This document shows positions 1-10,590 of a stretch of 64,000 bases of DNA, piece after piece. The DNA comes from Heliocidaris erythrogramma (Eukaryota > Echinodermata > Echinoidea > Camarodonta > Echinometridae). The stretch is taken from the NCBI GenBank assembly GCA_025617745.1, contig CM046864.1, positions 32,245,239-32,309,238 of the forward strand, given 5' to 3'. The translations under genes and the position numbers were made by a program. The stretch's first letter is position 1; each line of letters starts with the position of its first letter. The notes beneath the pieces were generated by a model that ran no database searches, was not told where the DNA came from, and saw only the letters and a program-made list of their open reading frames with translations.

Positions 1-100
1 AATCACCAACACCATAATCATCATGAATATCATTATCATCACCATCATTATATTATCATCTTCATCATCATCACCATTATCATCATCACCGTAATCTTTT
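1..100. repeat. ATC/ATT-rich trinucleotide microsatellite
   Basis: Imperfect runs of ATC, ATT and ACC triplets fill the first hundred bases. No reading frame is supported. It may extend left of the window. Confidence 0.85.
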
Positions 101-281
101 TACAATGACCGTTTCACACATTTTGCTACATTCCTGTCCTCAAGAAGCATCTCCATTCATGGCATTCTTGACTTCCTATCTTCAGTTTAGCATTTCCCCA
201 TTATTATGATCATCCTGATTACAATCATGATCGTACAAAGTGAAAGACAGATCACCTAATTCGTCATGACGAATTAAACTC

Positions 282-1100
282 TAGTTAAGTTTGTCCTCAT
301 TCATGCTCTCTTCGTATAAAATAAAAGGTCCTTTTAAACACAAATATGAAAGTTTTTTTTTCATTTTAGTGAGATTTTTTCCAGTTATTATCTTTCTTAA
401 TATCATTCAAAAAGTTAATACCTACTTCTATCTCCTCAGCATCATGGTCACTAAGACTATACAGTATAGACAGGAGTCTTTGGACAGACTATAATCTGTA
501 TGAACACTAAACGAAACAATTAATTTCTTAATAGTGTCTGTATCTCAAATAAACTAGTATAAGCTGATATTCAATTTATCATAATATCTGTCAGAAATTT
601 GTGTCTTCACTGAGATCAGTTCACTATGTTACAGCAATAATACATGAATGATTCCAACTCATTCTGTTCCTGAGATGAAACCATGTTCTCCTTTCCCCCA
701 GGTTTTCACAATTTTGACAATGATGTGAAAACACTATTTTTTCATTATGTATTGTTTCTATAGTTACACATACTTTAAAATCGATTCTTTCAACAACAAA
801 GATATATGTAAATATATTATATGCTTTTCCTTCTAGCACGTCAATATTTTCTCATCCAATTATCCTATGCGAAAACCTTTCTCAGTTTGTTATCTTGCTT
901 CACATATACGTCAGGAGTGAACTTCTTTCAAGAATCACTTTTTACTAAACCTTCATAACCGTAATATAATATATTTGTGAATTTATACTAAAGCCACCAT
1001 CTATCTTGAAAAATCAATGTCTATACCAGAAGGCATATGTTCACCACTAGCGTGTGATATCTAATTACACCAAAACATCTTTTCGTCTGACATATGACAT
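282..1100. repeat. Segmental duplicate of 40875-41860
   Basis: The sequence is nearly identical to 40875-41860, except that the right-hand copy carries a 0.17 kb insertion at 41402-41575. The small ORFs inside it have no recognisable domain and I treat it as non-coding. It stops at 1100, where copy A lacks about 3 kb present in copy D and runs directly into a Tc1-like remnant. In copy D the same segment lies inside a 9.8 kb LINE-associated insertion. Confidence 0.85.
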
Positions 1101-1692
1101 GTCAATGAATGAAACAAAAGAATTTCAAAAGGGATTTGCAAGTTCATATCCAAACAGATTAATAGCCAGTATGTCCACCTCTAGCTTGCTGGCAAGCTGT
1201 ACACCGTCTTCGCATGCTTCCGATCAGATTCGCGATGGTAGCCTGGGGAACATTGTTCCATTCCTCTTGCAGTGCTGCAATGAGCGTCTCCCTATTGATG
1301 GGTTGATTGTCACGCCTTGACACACGTCGACCAAGCTCTTCCCAGAGATGTTCAATTGGGGAAAGGTCTGGTGAACGGGCGCACCATGGCAGAACATCAA
1401 TATCCTCTTGCTCGAGGGGTGCAAATCCCTTTTGAAATTCTTTTGTTTCATTCATTGACATGCATATGGTGTACAAGGCTGCAGTTTGTCTTTGTGACTT
1501 GGGGATTAGAGAGTCCTTTGCTTCAGTGCACATTTCTTTTGTGGCATTGAAGAAAACTTTTTGTTATTCAATTGACTGTCATTTAAAGCCATGCATTGAA
1601 TCAACATTATATCCAAATTTGGTACATTTCCATGCAGAGAATTTAATTTGGTGATCTCTTGAACTTTTATAAGTTTCTTTTTTCCTTTAGTG
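1098..1692 (-). mobile_element. Tc1/mariner-like element, left end deleted (copy A)
   Basis: This is the same element as the complete 815 bp copy at 44656-45470, but the outer part of its left inverted repeat is gone. The right terminus ends in CCTTTAGTG followed by a TA-rich run, as in the intact copy. The left break at 1100 joins sequence equivalent to 41860 directly to sequence equivalent to 44884, so one deletion of about 3 kb with a short CAT microhomology explains it. Confidence 0.85.
1159..1533 (-). pseudogene. Tc1-like transposase, C-terminal fragment (copy A)
   Basis: A 124-codon frame whose second half is the C-terminal part of a Tc1-family DDE transposase. It shows LPWCARSPDLSPIEHLWEEL, the block carrying the last catalytic acidic residue, and ends in a typical RRRCTACQQARGGHTGY tail. 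The first 40 or so residues are read from the inverted repeat and are not transposase. The DNA-binding domain and the first two catalytic aspartates are absent, so it cannot encode an active enzyme. Confidence 0.85.
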
Positions 1693-2880
1693 TATATATA
1701 TATAATCAAATAGAAATTACTCCCTAAATATTATTCTTTGAAGCATACTTATAATATCTCGTTATAACCTTCTATTTTCATAACAAAACATAACAAAAAT
1801 GCAACGTACATTTGATCAACGTATGGGTATAGTTTTGATCGCCTATTTGTCCATTACCATAATTGTTCTGGAAATTGGATAAAAAGAAATATTTCAGGAC
1901 TCAATCGTGTCATGAAACATTTTGAATGGGGAAAGTTGTTTTATTTTGAAGCGAGGCGGTTGGATTTGTCGATGAATAGCCTATTGTACGCCCTTTGTTC
2001 AAAACATTTCCTGGCGTCTGAAATTTGCGGTGCATGTGTTCCAAAATGTTCCAGTTTCAACTTTCAACATTTTGTTTCATGCCTACGATACTGCCCTTCT
2101 TCTATAAGTGCGTGTAATAATTTTTTTTCTGAATAAGATGTGCAGATAATAAGAACTAAATACGTTTGATTGTCATATCAAACTGACAAATAACAGAGTT
2201 TTCTGAAAAAAACTGAAATATTTCAGGATGTAATTTTGGAAGCATTTTAAGCCACAATGTTTTTTTTTTTATTTGCATATCAACTTGTAATATTAAAAAT
2301 CACATTGAAAATATTGAAAAGGCTACACTTGAATATACTACCTTTTTATTGTACGCTCTGTTGCAAAATCAATCCAAGTGTTATAGTGACAAGATGCTAC
2401 CCAAAATGGGGGTAAAATATTCCCTTCAAACTGTTAACTTACTTCTGGCTTCCTTTTTCTTCTTTCGTATCAGGTATAACATTGTTAAGCAGTTCCATCT
2501 CGTAGATACATGAACAGGAATGATTGCTGACGGTAGCGATTAGAAATATGGCTGGGGAGCAAGGTGCAACATACTAATAATAGTGTGTGCTTGCGCTGTC
2601 TATTCAGGGCAAACACATGCGTGGGTGAAACATACTTGCCCAGAGGCGGTCGCCTCCTCAGCCCTACTATGGCAAAAGAGTGTATCTCGATAAATAGCAT
2701 TTTGTTTAGTCTCTCCGCGCTTCGAACATGTACTGAAAATGGAGCAAAATAAACTTCAGGAAGAAAATAAATTTCCTGCTTAAAACTTAAATAGATGACC
2801 ACATCATGCTAGAGTATCCCCAATTTATATTTTCCAGAAATTAAAGAAAAGAATGCAAAGCTCACATGCTTTCCTTTTTT
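1693..2880. repeat. GT31 3'-flank module, copy A
   Basis: About 1.2 kb lying downstream of the minus-strand GT31 gene and repeated at 23424-26132 (split), 27971-29238 and 45471-46741. It may include the 3' UTR of the gene. A minus-strand frame at 2485-2802 is kept in other copies, but the copies are too similar for that to mean selection. Copy A lacks about 50 bp after 2693 that the other copies keep. Confidence 0.8.
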
Positions 2881-3885
2881 CGTGAAAAAAATTGATATCC
2901 CAAAATCTTGTCATTGCGGTGTATCCTCAGATCCATTTTGGAATTTTCCCCAAGCACTCCCAATTTCCGCAAGAGGTACCTCCCACTGTAAATAGTCTGC
3001 TGGTTCATTTTCGGGATGGCGTTCCTTATACCAGGGTATTCTATTAACTATTTCGATGCCTGCCTTTTGCAAAAGTATACCACAATAAACATCATCAAAA
3101 GGTATTTGAGCTGGAGTTTCTTTTGAGGTCTGATACAGTTCATGTAAGACGCTATGCGACATGACGTAGCCAGGTCCGAAGGGAAAGACTGGAAATTTTC
3201 CTGGGAACATTTCTTTTGGGCAGTACCATTTACTTTTCTCATTTCGAAGTGGGCCTGCATTATATGCCCGTCTACCCAGAAAGAAATTCGACCGGTCCTT
3301 CGGGTGTAAATCTTGTAAGTCCTTAACAAGAGTTATGATATCGACAATTACATCGTCATCGGCTGACATCAAGAATTCACTGTTGTTGCAAAAGTTCAAG
3401 GCCCATTTGAACCCCATGATGAGCTTGACGGTGAGATTGTAGTAATGATCTGTAAAGTCCACCTGCAAAATGTCTCCATTTTTTTCGGCCTCTTTCTGAA
3501 TATCTGCTTGCTGATGTTTAGATCCTTGGACTCCCATTATAAAGAGAAATCGGGCAGAAATATTCAACTTCGAGGCAAAACTGATGTATGTTTTTCTTAA
3601 TGCATCCCTACGCTCAGGATTTTCTAGAGCTGATTTTATCAAGACAAGCAACGTGATGGGCATGTCGTCACTTCCATTTTTGCATGTATTGTTGGGATTG
3701 ATGAGATAGTCATATATATCCAGCTTAATTCCGGGTTCCCAATGAACACGCTTCAGCCACCCGCGGATCGGTAATTTTTTCTTCGCTCTTTGTGTCGCAC
3801 TTTGTGTCGGCGTGGTCTCTGTTCGGATTGAATCTGCACCGGTAGCATTATATGCGTTATATTCACTGATGATTTTGCCTGTCAC

Positions 3886-4067
3886 TGTAACATACTAACT
3901 TACTCCAACTAGATAAGATCATATAAATCAGTCATTTAGATGAATAATCTTTGATTCAAGTTCCGAATCTTTATTGGGCTAATGAACCTTTATGCTGGCG
4001 TTCCTAAACTGAACTTTCCGCATAATTACATTTAGCATGGTACGGTATCTTTAAGTAGAACACTACA
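3886..4067 (-). repeat. 3' LTR of gypsy element
   Basis: Direct repeat of 182 bp, matching 9016-9197 base for base by eye. On the plus strand it opens TGTAACATAC and closes AACACTACA. Confidence 0.95.
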
Positions 4068-4076
4068 TCCCTCCCC
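4068..4076 (-). other. Polypurine tract of gypsy element
   Basis: On the minus strand the nine bases immediately upstream of the 3' LTR are GGGGAGGGA. This is where a plus-strand primer of reverse transcription is expected. Confidence 0.7.
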
Positions 4077-4872
4077 ATGTTAATTGAAAAAGTGCATCGT
4101 AATGAGAAAGCATGTTGTGGTCTGAGCTGAGATAAAATATTGTTTAATTAACCAGGTTACTGAACTAAGTACTTTATTTTCTGTATGACTCCTTTTCTTT
4201 CTTCGTGTAACATCTTTTTGCATCAGAAACTATCCTATATTTTCTCACAATCACCTTATTATATTATACAAAGACTCAAGATTACAAACACTTGATGTAC
4301 TTGATATTGAACCTATTTCAAAACCTTTTGTTCGCTGTTTTGTTAAAATACAAAACAAAGTTTTCCTTGACCACCAAGCGACTACAAATGTTATGATTTT
4401 AAACTTCATACAAAAACATGCAGTTCTGTAATATGGACTGCATTTGCAAAACTTGCAACAAGAGTAAAACGAAACACTCAACTTATCAAACTACAATGGC
4501 TAACCCATTGATTAAGTGTACACACTCGTAACAATATGACTTCTGCACAAAACTGTACCATCCAGATATATGTTGAATAATTTGGCAAAACCAAAACTAG
4601 GAATGACCAGAACAGTTTCTAAGACTGACCTGCAAGTTATATACTTTGGCGTATACATATATTTCCATACCGTGTACAGTATTCTGGTTTATATGAGCCA
4701 TTTTGTGACCTGATGGTAAAGAGTTATGTGTACAAACAAGACATATCTTTAGCATGAATTAAGCATCTCTGATGACAAACTGCTGTTACATGCACAGATT
4801 ATTACCAAAATAAAATGATGTCACATCTCACTTTATACTTTTGAGAATGTTTGTCTCAATATATACATTACT
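4077..4872. other. 3' non-coding region of gypsy element
   Basis: AT-rich sequence between the polypurine tract and the gag-pol stop codon. I see no env-like frame; the small frame at 4251-4481 has no recognisable domain. Confidence 0.6.
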
Positions 4873-7800
4873 CTACTTCTCAACATTAATTTTGGTTACG
4901 TAGTCTTTCAGGTAAGCTGGGGGGTTTCGAGTACGGGTCGAATACCGCTCAGCATTTTGGGTAGTTGGGTTGATTTGTTCATTGTCAATGTCATCATTGG
5001 GAGCACTGAATTGTTCGGTTTGCTCCTGCTCAGTTTCCGTAGAAGCTGGTTCAGTGTTTTCCTTCATGACTTTGAAGAAAGATGTGTTGCGTGTTATTGC
5101 TTGCGATCCGCGACTTGCTGTAATCATGGAGCCTTTGACATTGGTGACTACCAATGGCTCCAACTCATAGGGTGTCATCGTTTTAGTGACATACCCCTCA
5201 CGCTTCACTAAGACTCTATCTCCTACACAAAGGGGAACGTGTCTGAATGACATATGTCGTTCAGCGTCGGCTTTCATTGACTTTTTCCTTGCTTTGTCAT
5301 GCTTGCGTAACTCTGAATCATTGCTTTCTTGCGAGATTTCTGGCAGGCGTGTGCGCATAGGTCTCGCGAACATGATCGTTGCTGGAGGTAGCGATGTTGT
5401 TGTGTGCGGAGTTGCTCGATAATTGCGGAGAAATCTGTGTAGCTCTTGTCTCCACGATTTGGATTCGGCATGTGCTGTGCGGAGAACTTTCTTCAATGTA
5501 CGCATAAATCGCTCTGCTTCACCATTTGCACGTGGCCATCGCGGCGTTATCCTGCGATGGGTGAAACCTAGATATTCCGCGAATTGTTTAAATTCTTCGC
5601 TGTTGAATGGCGGGCCATTATCAGATTTCACGACCTGCGGGACTCCGAACAACGAAAACACTTTATCAAGGATCGGAATTGTAGCTTTGCTCGACGTCGA
5701 TGAAACAACTTCTACAACTGGGTATCGACTATAATCATCAATGACCACCAGGAGATGACCTCCAGAGGGCAAATCGGCAAAATCTACGCTTACTTCCACC
5801 CACGGGCCAATCGGCAATTCTGACATTTCAAGTGGTGCACGAAGACTTGGCCCTACGTTTGTTGCCTGACATGGTATGCACTGACTTATTTTGTACTCAA
5901 CCCTGCGATCAATACCAGGAAACCACACCTTTTCCCTCAGAAGCTGTTTGGTTTTCACTACACCCTGATGGCCTTCGTGCGCTATGTCGATCACGCGATC
6001 GCTCAGTGATTGTGGGATAACAATGCTGTTCCCGCGTAACACAAGATCATCATTAGTCGCGATTGACAACTCGTCACGAACATTGTAGAAGCTCTGTAGG
6101 CGACTCGCTACGTTACCACATGGAGCGGAATCAATTACCTCTTTCCAATTTCGCGAGCGGATTGCTTTCATACAGAGGTTTAATGCGATATCTTGCTTGG
6201 TCGCGTCCTGAATCTCGCTTAGCTTCATCGACTTTGGTACTGCATTCACGCTCACAAAGTTTATGTGTTGCTCTGCGGTTTTTTCTTCGTGGCTTGTACG
6301 CTCAGTGGTTGGCAACGGATGGCGAGACAGATAATCCGCTGGATTGGACTTCCCGGCTTCATATACAACAGCGAAATCGTATTCCTGAATCTTGAGAATC
6401 CATCTCTCAATTCGCGTTGGCGGCTTGCTATGTGGGTTATTGAAGATGGTTACCAGCGGTTTGTGATCTGTGACTACTTGGAATGTGTTTCCATATAGAT
6501 ATAGATGAAAATGCTGGACACCCCACGTGATCGCCAGGGCCTCTCTCTCTATCTGGGAGTATCGTTGCTCTACTGGTGTGAGTGAACGACTAGCTAATGC
6601 GACCACTGAGAGCTTTCCGTCCCTGCTTTTCTGTGCTAACACCGCACCAATTCCAACTGGACTGGCATCTACGAGAAGTTGCGTATCTTTCTCTGGATCG
6701 TAGAATGCATTCGTGCATCCTGCTGCGAGGCGTTGCTTAACATCACGCATCGCTTGCTGATGCTCTTTGGTCCACTGCCACTCAACCTTTTCCCTGGTCA
6801 GGTTGCGAAGAGGGGCAGATAGCGTCGCTAGGTCAGGAATGAATCGACCGCAGTAGTTGATGAGGCCTAGGAGACTGCGCATTTCCTGAGCATTCAATGG
6901 ATCTGACGCATTGATGATCGCTTGCACCTTCTTTGGGTCAGGTGATATCCCTTCCGCACTCAGTACATGGCCAAAAAACTCCATACTCTCCTTATGTAGT
7001 TCGCACTTGTCCTTGTTCAGAGTGAGATGGTTGGCTTTCAGCCGCTTCAAGCATTGTTCGAGCCTGTCATTGAGTTCCTCACGTGTGCTGCCATACAAAA
7101 GAATATCGTCACTGATATTCAGAACTCCGTCAAGACCACTGAGAGTGGTTTGTATCAGCTGCTGGAACATCTCCGCTGCTGCATTTACTCCGAAGTTAAG
7201 TCGCTTATATCGGAACAGGCCGATATGAGTAGAGAAGACTGTTATGTAACGCGACTCCTCTGCAAGCTCTATCTGGTGGTAACCAGCGTTGAGATCTAAC
7301 TTCGCGAAGTGTCGGGCTCCGTTCACTTTTGCAATAATCTCGTCGATAGTGGGGGTCAAATGACGCTCTCTCCGAATTGCCTTATTGGGAGCACGCATGT
7401 CTACACAAATACGAATTTGATTTGGACTTTTGGGTTTTTTGACAACTTGAATCGGTGAGACCCAAGGCGTTGGTTCATCACCGACTCGCTCGATGATGTC
7501 CAAATCAAGAAGATGTTGCAGTTCCTTCTCTGTCTGTTTGCGAACATGGAATGGAATTCTGCGATGGGGCTGGACTACTGGCTTCACGGTGTCGTCTATG
7601 TGAAGTTTACACTTCACGTCTTTGAGTTTTCCCAAGCCATTGAAGAGTTCAGCATAGCGTGATGACAAGTCATTGTCAGATGTTACTGCATACGTGAGCT
7701 TGACGATGCCTAGCGATTCTGCAGTGTCACAACTCAACAGGTTATCAGAATCTCCATTTACCACATAAAATGTGGCTTGGACAGAGTTGGTTCTGAAATT

Positions 7801-8952
7801 CAATTCAGTTTCAAAAGTACCACAAATCTTGAGGGGGGCCTTGCTGCCGTACGCGTAGAGGCGTGCTTTATTGCTCTTGTTCAGTGTCGGACGCTTTGTC
7901 AATTGCTGATAACAGGCGTCAGTTATCACATTGACAGTCGATCCTGTATCAATCAATACACTGATGTTAGTGTCCTCAAGTGTCATGGAGATATGTGGTC
8001 GCTTACCCTTCACTCGCTCAATACCAAATGTGTATTCGTGGTCGCTGTCATGTTGCTCCGCTTTGTCTGAAGCACTGCGCATAGTCAGTTCACGAACTCG
8101 ACCTTTCACAGACTTGGAGTCATGGGCTCGCTTCTTTTGAGATTTACACACCTTTGCAAAATGATCGGCTTTCCCACAGTTACGGCATTTCTGTCCTCTT
8201 GCTGGGCATTCATTTTGATGGGGGTACTCGCCTCCACAGTAGAAACACTGCTTTGCTTTAGTGGACGACTGCTTGGAGTGAGACGGAGAGCTAGTCTTGA
8301 AAGTTTGTTTGTGATTTGGTTTATGCTTCTGGAATTTGACTTTGTTGACACTAGCACTAGCAGACTGCTCATGCTCGACTTCTGCAGCCCTAGAAGCAGA
8401 TAGTGATAGTGATCTAGCAAGTTCAAGGAGTTCAGTCAATGACATGTCTTTCTCTAGAGCTTTGCGTCTGAGCTGGCTAGAGTTACAGCCTTCAATGATC
8501 TGAGTTTTCAGCTCTCGGTCCACGTCACCGAATTCACACTTGGTTGCAATCTGCCTGAGGCGTGTGCAATATTGATCAGTACTCTCATCAGCTTTCTGAG
8601 TTGTACGCCTAAATACTATGCTTTCATATAGTATGTTCTTTTTTGGAGTAAAATAGTTAGTGAGGGCCTGCTTGGCTGCTTTGTACTCACTTTCAGGGTT
8701 CACTGTGTGTGCTTGCTGTGGCTGGCTGACTGTGTCTAGAGTCTCGAATATATCTTGGAGTGCTTCCCCTCCAAAATGAAGTAGAAGAGCCTTCTGGCGC
8801 TTGTAATCGGTAATTCCAAAACCGACCATAGCTCCTTCAAACCTTCGTAGCCAACGTTCCCACCGCACAAGAAGAGAAGTGGGATCCGACGCTGGATCGA
8901 AACACGGCAAACTTGGCATTCCCTGCGAAGCCATGGCGAAAAACTTCAGCAA
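4873..8952 (-). CDS. Gag-Pol polyprotein of Ty3/gypsy element
   Basis: A single 1359-codon frame encodes all replication functions. Gag occupies about residues 1-280, with two zinc knuckles near 236-271, the second a canonical CX2CX4HX4C. A retroviral-type aspartic protease follows, with DTGS at about 335-338. Reverse transcriptase spans about 470-690, with the active site written NISDD (612-616), an arrangement I recall from the Mag group. RNase H follows, with VDAS near 763. Integrase has a zinc-binding HHCC region at about 993-1028 and a core with D1057, D1111 and E1147, giving the D,D-35-E spacing. All core catalytic residues I checked are present. The gag-pol fusion without frameshift is usual for this lineage. 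The downstream AUG in MASQG (residue 7) could be the true start. Confidence 0.95.
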   Translation of the reverse strand: MLKFFAMASQGMPSLPCFDPASDPTSLLVRWERWLRRFEGAMVGFGITDYKRQKALLLHFGGEALQDIFETLDTVSQPQQAHTVNPESEYKAAKQALTNYFTPKKNILYESIVFRRTTQKADESTDQYCTRLRQIATKCEFGDVDRELKTQIIEGCNSSQLRRKALEKDMSLTELLELARSLSLSASRAAEVEHEQSASASVNKVKFQKHKPNHKQTFKTSSPSHSKQSSTKAKQCFYCGGEYPHQNECPARGQKCRNCGKADHFAKVCKSQKKRAHDSKSVKGRVRELTMRSASDKAEQHDSDHEYTFGIERVKGKRPHISMTLEDTNISVLIDTGSTVNVITDACYQQLTKRPTLNKSNKARLYAYGSKAPLKICGTFETELNFRTNSVQATFYVVNGDSDNLLSCDTAESLGIVKLTYAVTSDNDLSSRYAELFNGLGKLKDVKCKLHIDDTVKPVVQPHRRIPFHVRKQTEKELQHLLDLDIIERVGDEPTPWVSPIQVVKKPKSPNQIRICVDMRAPNKAIRRERHLTPTIDEIIAKVNGARHFAKLDLNAGYHQIELAEESRYITVFSTHIGLFRYKRLNFGVNAAAEMFQQLIQTTLSGLDGVLNISDDILLYGSTREELNDRLEQCLKRLKANHLTLNKDKCELHKESMEFFGHVLSAEGISPDPKKVQAIINASDPLNAQEMRSLLGLINYCGRFIPDLATLSAPLRNLTREKVEWQWTKEHQQAMRDVKQRLAAGCTNAFYDPEKDTQLLVDASPVGIGAVLAQKSRDGKLSVVALASRSLTPVEQRYSQIEREALAITWGVQHFHLYLYGNTFQVVTDHKPLVTIFNNPHSKPPTRIERWILKIQEYDFAVVYEAGKSNPADYLSRHPLPTTERTSHEEKTAEQHINFVSVNAVPKSMKLSEIQDATKQDIALNLCMKAIRSRNWKEVIDSAPCGNVASRLQSFYNVRDELSIATNDDLVLRGNSIVIPQSLSDRVIDIAHEGHQGVVKTKQLLREKVWFPGIDRRVEYKISQCIPCQATNVGPSLRAPLEMSELPIGPWVEVSVDFADLPSGGHLLVVIDDYSRYPVVEVVSSTSSKATIPILDKVFSLFGVPQVVKSDNGPPFNSEEFKQFAEYLGFTHRRITPRWPRANGEAERFMRTLKKVLRTAHAESKSWRQELHRFLRNYRATPHTTTSLPPATIMFARPMRTRLPEISQESNDSELRKHDKARKKSMKADAERHMSFRHVPLCVGDRVLVKREGYVTKTMTPYELEPLVVTNVKGSMITASRGSQAITRNTSFFKVMKENTEPASTETEQEQTEQFSAPNDDIDNEQINPTTQNAERYSTRTRNPPAYLKDYVTKINVEK

Positions 8953-9003
8953 ACAGCAACAAAATCAAACTAGAACATTCACAATCGATGATGTCCGTAC
9001 AAT

Positions 9004-9014
9004 CCTCGTCGCCA
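9004..9014 (-). other. Candidate primer binding site of gypsy element
   Basis: On the minus strand, one base after the 5' LTR, the sequence reads TGGCGACGAGG. Its position and TGG start fit a tRNA 3' end complement. I have not assigned the tRNA. Confidence 0.5.
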
Positions 9015-9015
9015 G

Positions 9016-9197
9016 TGTAACATACTAACTTACTCCAACTAGATAAGATCATATAAATCAGTCATTTAGATGAATAATCTTTGATTCAAGTTCCGAATCT
9101 TTATTGGGCTAATGAACCTTTATGCTGGCGTTCCTAAACTGAACTTTCCGCATAATTACATTTAGCATGGTACGGTATCTTTAAGTAGAACACTACA
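9016..9197 (-). repeat. 5' LTR of gypsy element
   Basis: Identical by eye to 3886-4067. Because the element is on the minus strand, this copy carries the promoter and reads toward gag. It directly abuts the target duplicate GTCTC at 9198-9202. Confidence 0.95.
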
Positions 9198-9376
9198 GTC
9201 TCTAACGTCGAATTATTTACTATATTTCCTGCTACTCTGGATTTGACTTTTAGGGCCAGTCGATCAGACGTAGTGGTATGTTGGTAGTTTATCAATTGAA
9301 TAATGCCGACACTGCAAATCAGGCAAACCATACAAAACATTTTCTTTAAGGATGTTTTCGCCGATAGATATCCCAT

Positions 9377-9640
9377 GGTGTTCTGTGGTGATCACGAGAG
9401 TTAGTTGGGTTTCACTGCAAACTGGCGTTTGTGTTTTAGACTTTTCGAATGTATTCATTGTACATTGCCACTGCTTTAAAATCTTAACTTATTGTTCTTA
9501 CTTCGTGGCATCGTGGCAGTCGATCAGACAAGGTGGTAACGGAATAACTGATAAGCTGAATTACTCCGACACTAACTATCGTCGCGGAGCACGTCTGTTG
9601 AGCCGTTTAAGTTCCCCAGCACTGTAATTCAGGCATAGCG
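9377..9640 (-). promoter_or_regulatory. 5' flank of GT31 copy A with a fossil anchor repeat
   Basis: This region lies upstream of the GT31 start and recurs at 27282-27560 and 47891-48165. An out-of-frame 64-codon ORF starts at 9458 and overlaps the main start; if transcribed it would act as an upstream ORF. Bases 9514-9573 are an ungapped relative of the gene's own anchor-coding segment, 9254-9313. No TATA box or initiator could be assigned with confidence. Confidence 0.45.
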
Positions 9641-10590
9641 TGATTCAAATCACTAAGTGGCATCATTAGGGGATGGGGGCGGGTAGGGGGGTCTTAATCG
9701 AAATTAACGAATTTAAGAGGAGGGTCCGGGAAGGTGTTATATCGTTCTTTCTCGCCCCTTTTCCCCTTCTCCCTTTCCGGTTCTTCTTCTTTTTTTGGCC
9801 CATTTGAGTGCGGAGGGGGGGGGGGGGGGGTTGCATGTGCTCCATGCCCCCTCCTCCAAAATGCTGATTTCACAATATCATCATGATTTTGGTGGGCTAC
9901 GCAATTATAGGGTATGATCTATTCAATCAGATGGCATTGTGAGTATTGGAAATATTTTGTGCTTGAGTGAGCACGGGCTTCTTTGAAAAGACTCATTTCT
10001 TTTCGTAATTAAGAAAAAAAAAATCGCTTCTGTCTTATTACGTTGGAACAAAGTGCATATCAGGGAGTGATTGCATGTGCTATGTTAATTATCAATAATT
10101 GATTTGAACAATATACCTAGCCATGTACCTCCCCCCCCCCCCCCCCCTTTGGCGTATCCAGAAAGTGATGAATTGGGGTTGGGTGGATACCTTCTAAAGG
10201 CAGGGATGTTACATATATATGTCTACACATCTCCTATGATGTACCCTCCCTCATATTTTGGTAGCGAGTTGCCTTTATTCAGGCAGCGTGGTGCCGGTAT
10301 AGCAAAATGTTTTTAAAGTTTTGTTAGCAAAATGTACAACCCAATTTCGGGTGTAAGGAGGGATATTGAAAAACAATGGATGATTGCAGTGTTTCAAATA
10401 TTGTAGGGCTGTAAGCAGGTAGCAAGCGTGTGAGGTGGGCCCCCCGCCAATATATCTAATTTGAAAAAAAAATTAAGTATTAAGTAATATTCTAACTATC
10501 GGTATGATTACAGGTGTCGTTTTTTTTTCTCACTAGCTTCGTTCGCTCGCAATTAGCATATCATAATTATCTGTTCCCTGTCCTATTGCT
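9640..10590. repeat. Duplicated non-coding module Q, copy A
   Basis: Matches 48165-49137, with a shorter relative at 27560-27790. It opens with a G-rich then pyrimidine-rich block and a long G run near 9815, and holds a C run near 10130-10147. The homopolymers differ in length between copies. No coding region is supported. Confidence 0.75.

Larger units (their letters stand above)
3886..9197 (-). mobile_element. Complete Ty3/gypsy LTR retrotransposon (Mag/SURL-like)
   Basis: The 5312 bp element lies on the minus strand. It has two 182 bp LTRs that I read as identical, beginning TG and ending CA, a purine-rich tract beside the 3' LTR, a candidate primer binding site beside the 5' LTR, and one uninterrupted gag-pol frame. 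Five-base flanks GTCAC and GTCTC differ at one base, and paralogous copies show the empty site. RT and integrase motifs, the single fused ORF and short LTRs suggest the Mag/SURL lineage; that assignment is from memory of the family. Confidence 0.95.
2911..9376 (-). pseudogene. GT31 glycosyltransferase gene copy A, split by a gypsy element
   Basis: The gene is in two parts. The start codon and about the first 58 codons lie at 9203-9376, including the membrane anchor. The remaining 324 codons lie at 2911-3885, with the catalytic DDD motif and the FPFGPGYVMS and PFDDVYCG blocks of GT31 enzymes. Between them sits a complete Ty3/gypsy element, 3886-9197, flanked by GTCAC and GTCTC where copies B and D have one uninterrupted GTCAC. 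The flanking coding sequence is otherwise almost unchanged from copy D, so the disruption is recent. As it stands the gene cannot give a full-length enzyme unless the element is spliced out. Confidence 0.93.

Noticed and set aside
2485-2802. Minus-strand ORF of 105-121 codons in the GT31 3' flanks
   Set aside because: It is kept in several copies only because the copies are recent duplicates; no domain, and length changes with a 50 bp indel. More likely 3' UTR or spacer.
4957-8426. Many plus- and minus-strand ORFs of 60-110 codons across the gypsy element
   Set aside because: Shadow frames of the gag-pol coding sequence.
9815-9830. Long G and C homopolymers (also 10131, 11447, 48648, 59341, 63536) as possible G-quadruplex regulators
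   Set aside because: Lengths differ between otherwise identical duplicates, so slippage or sequencing error is the simpler reading.
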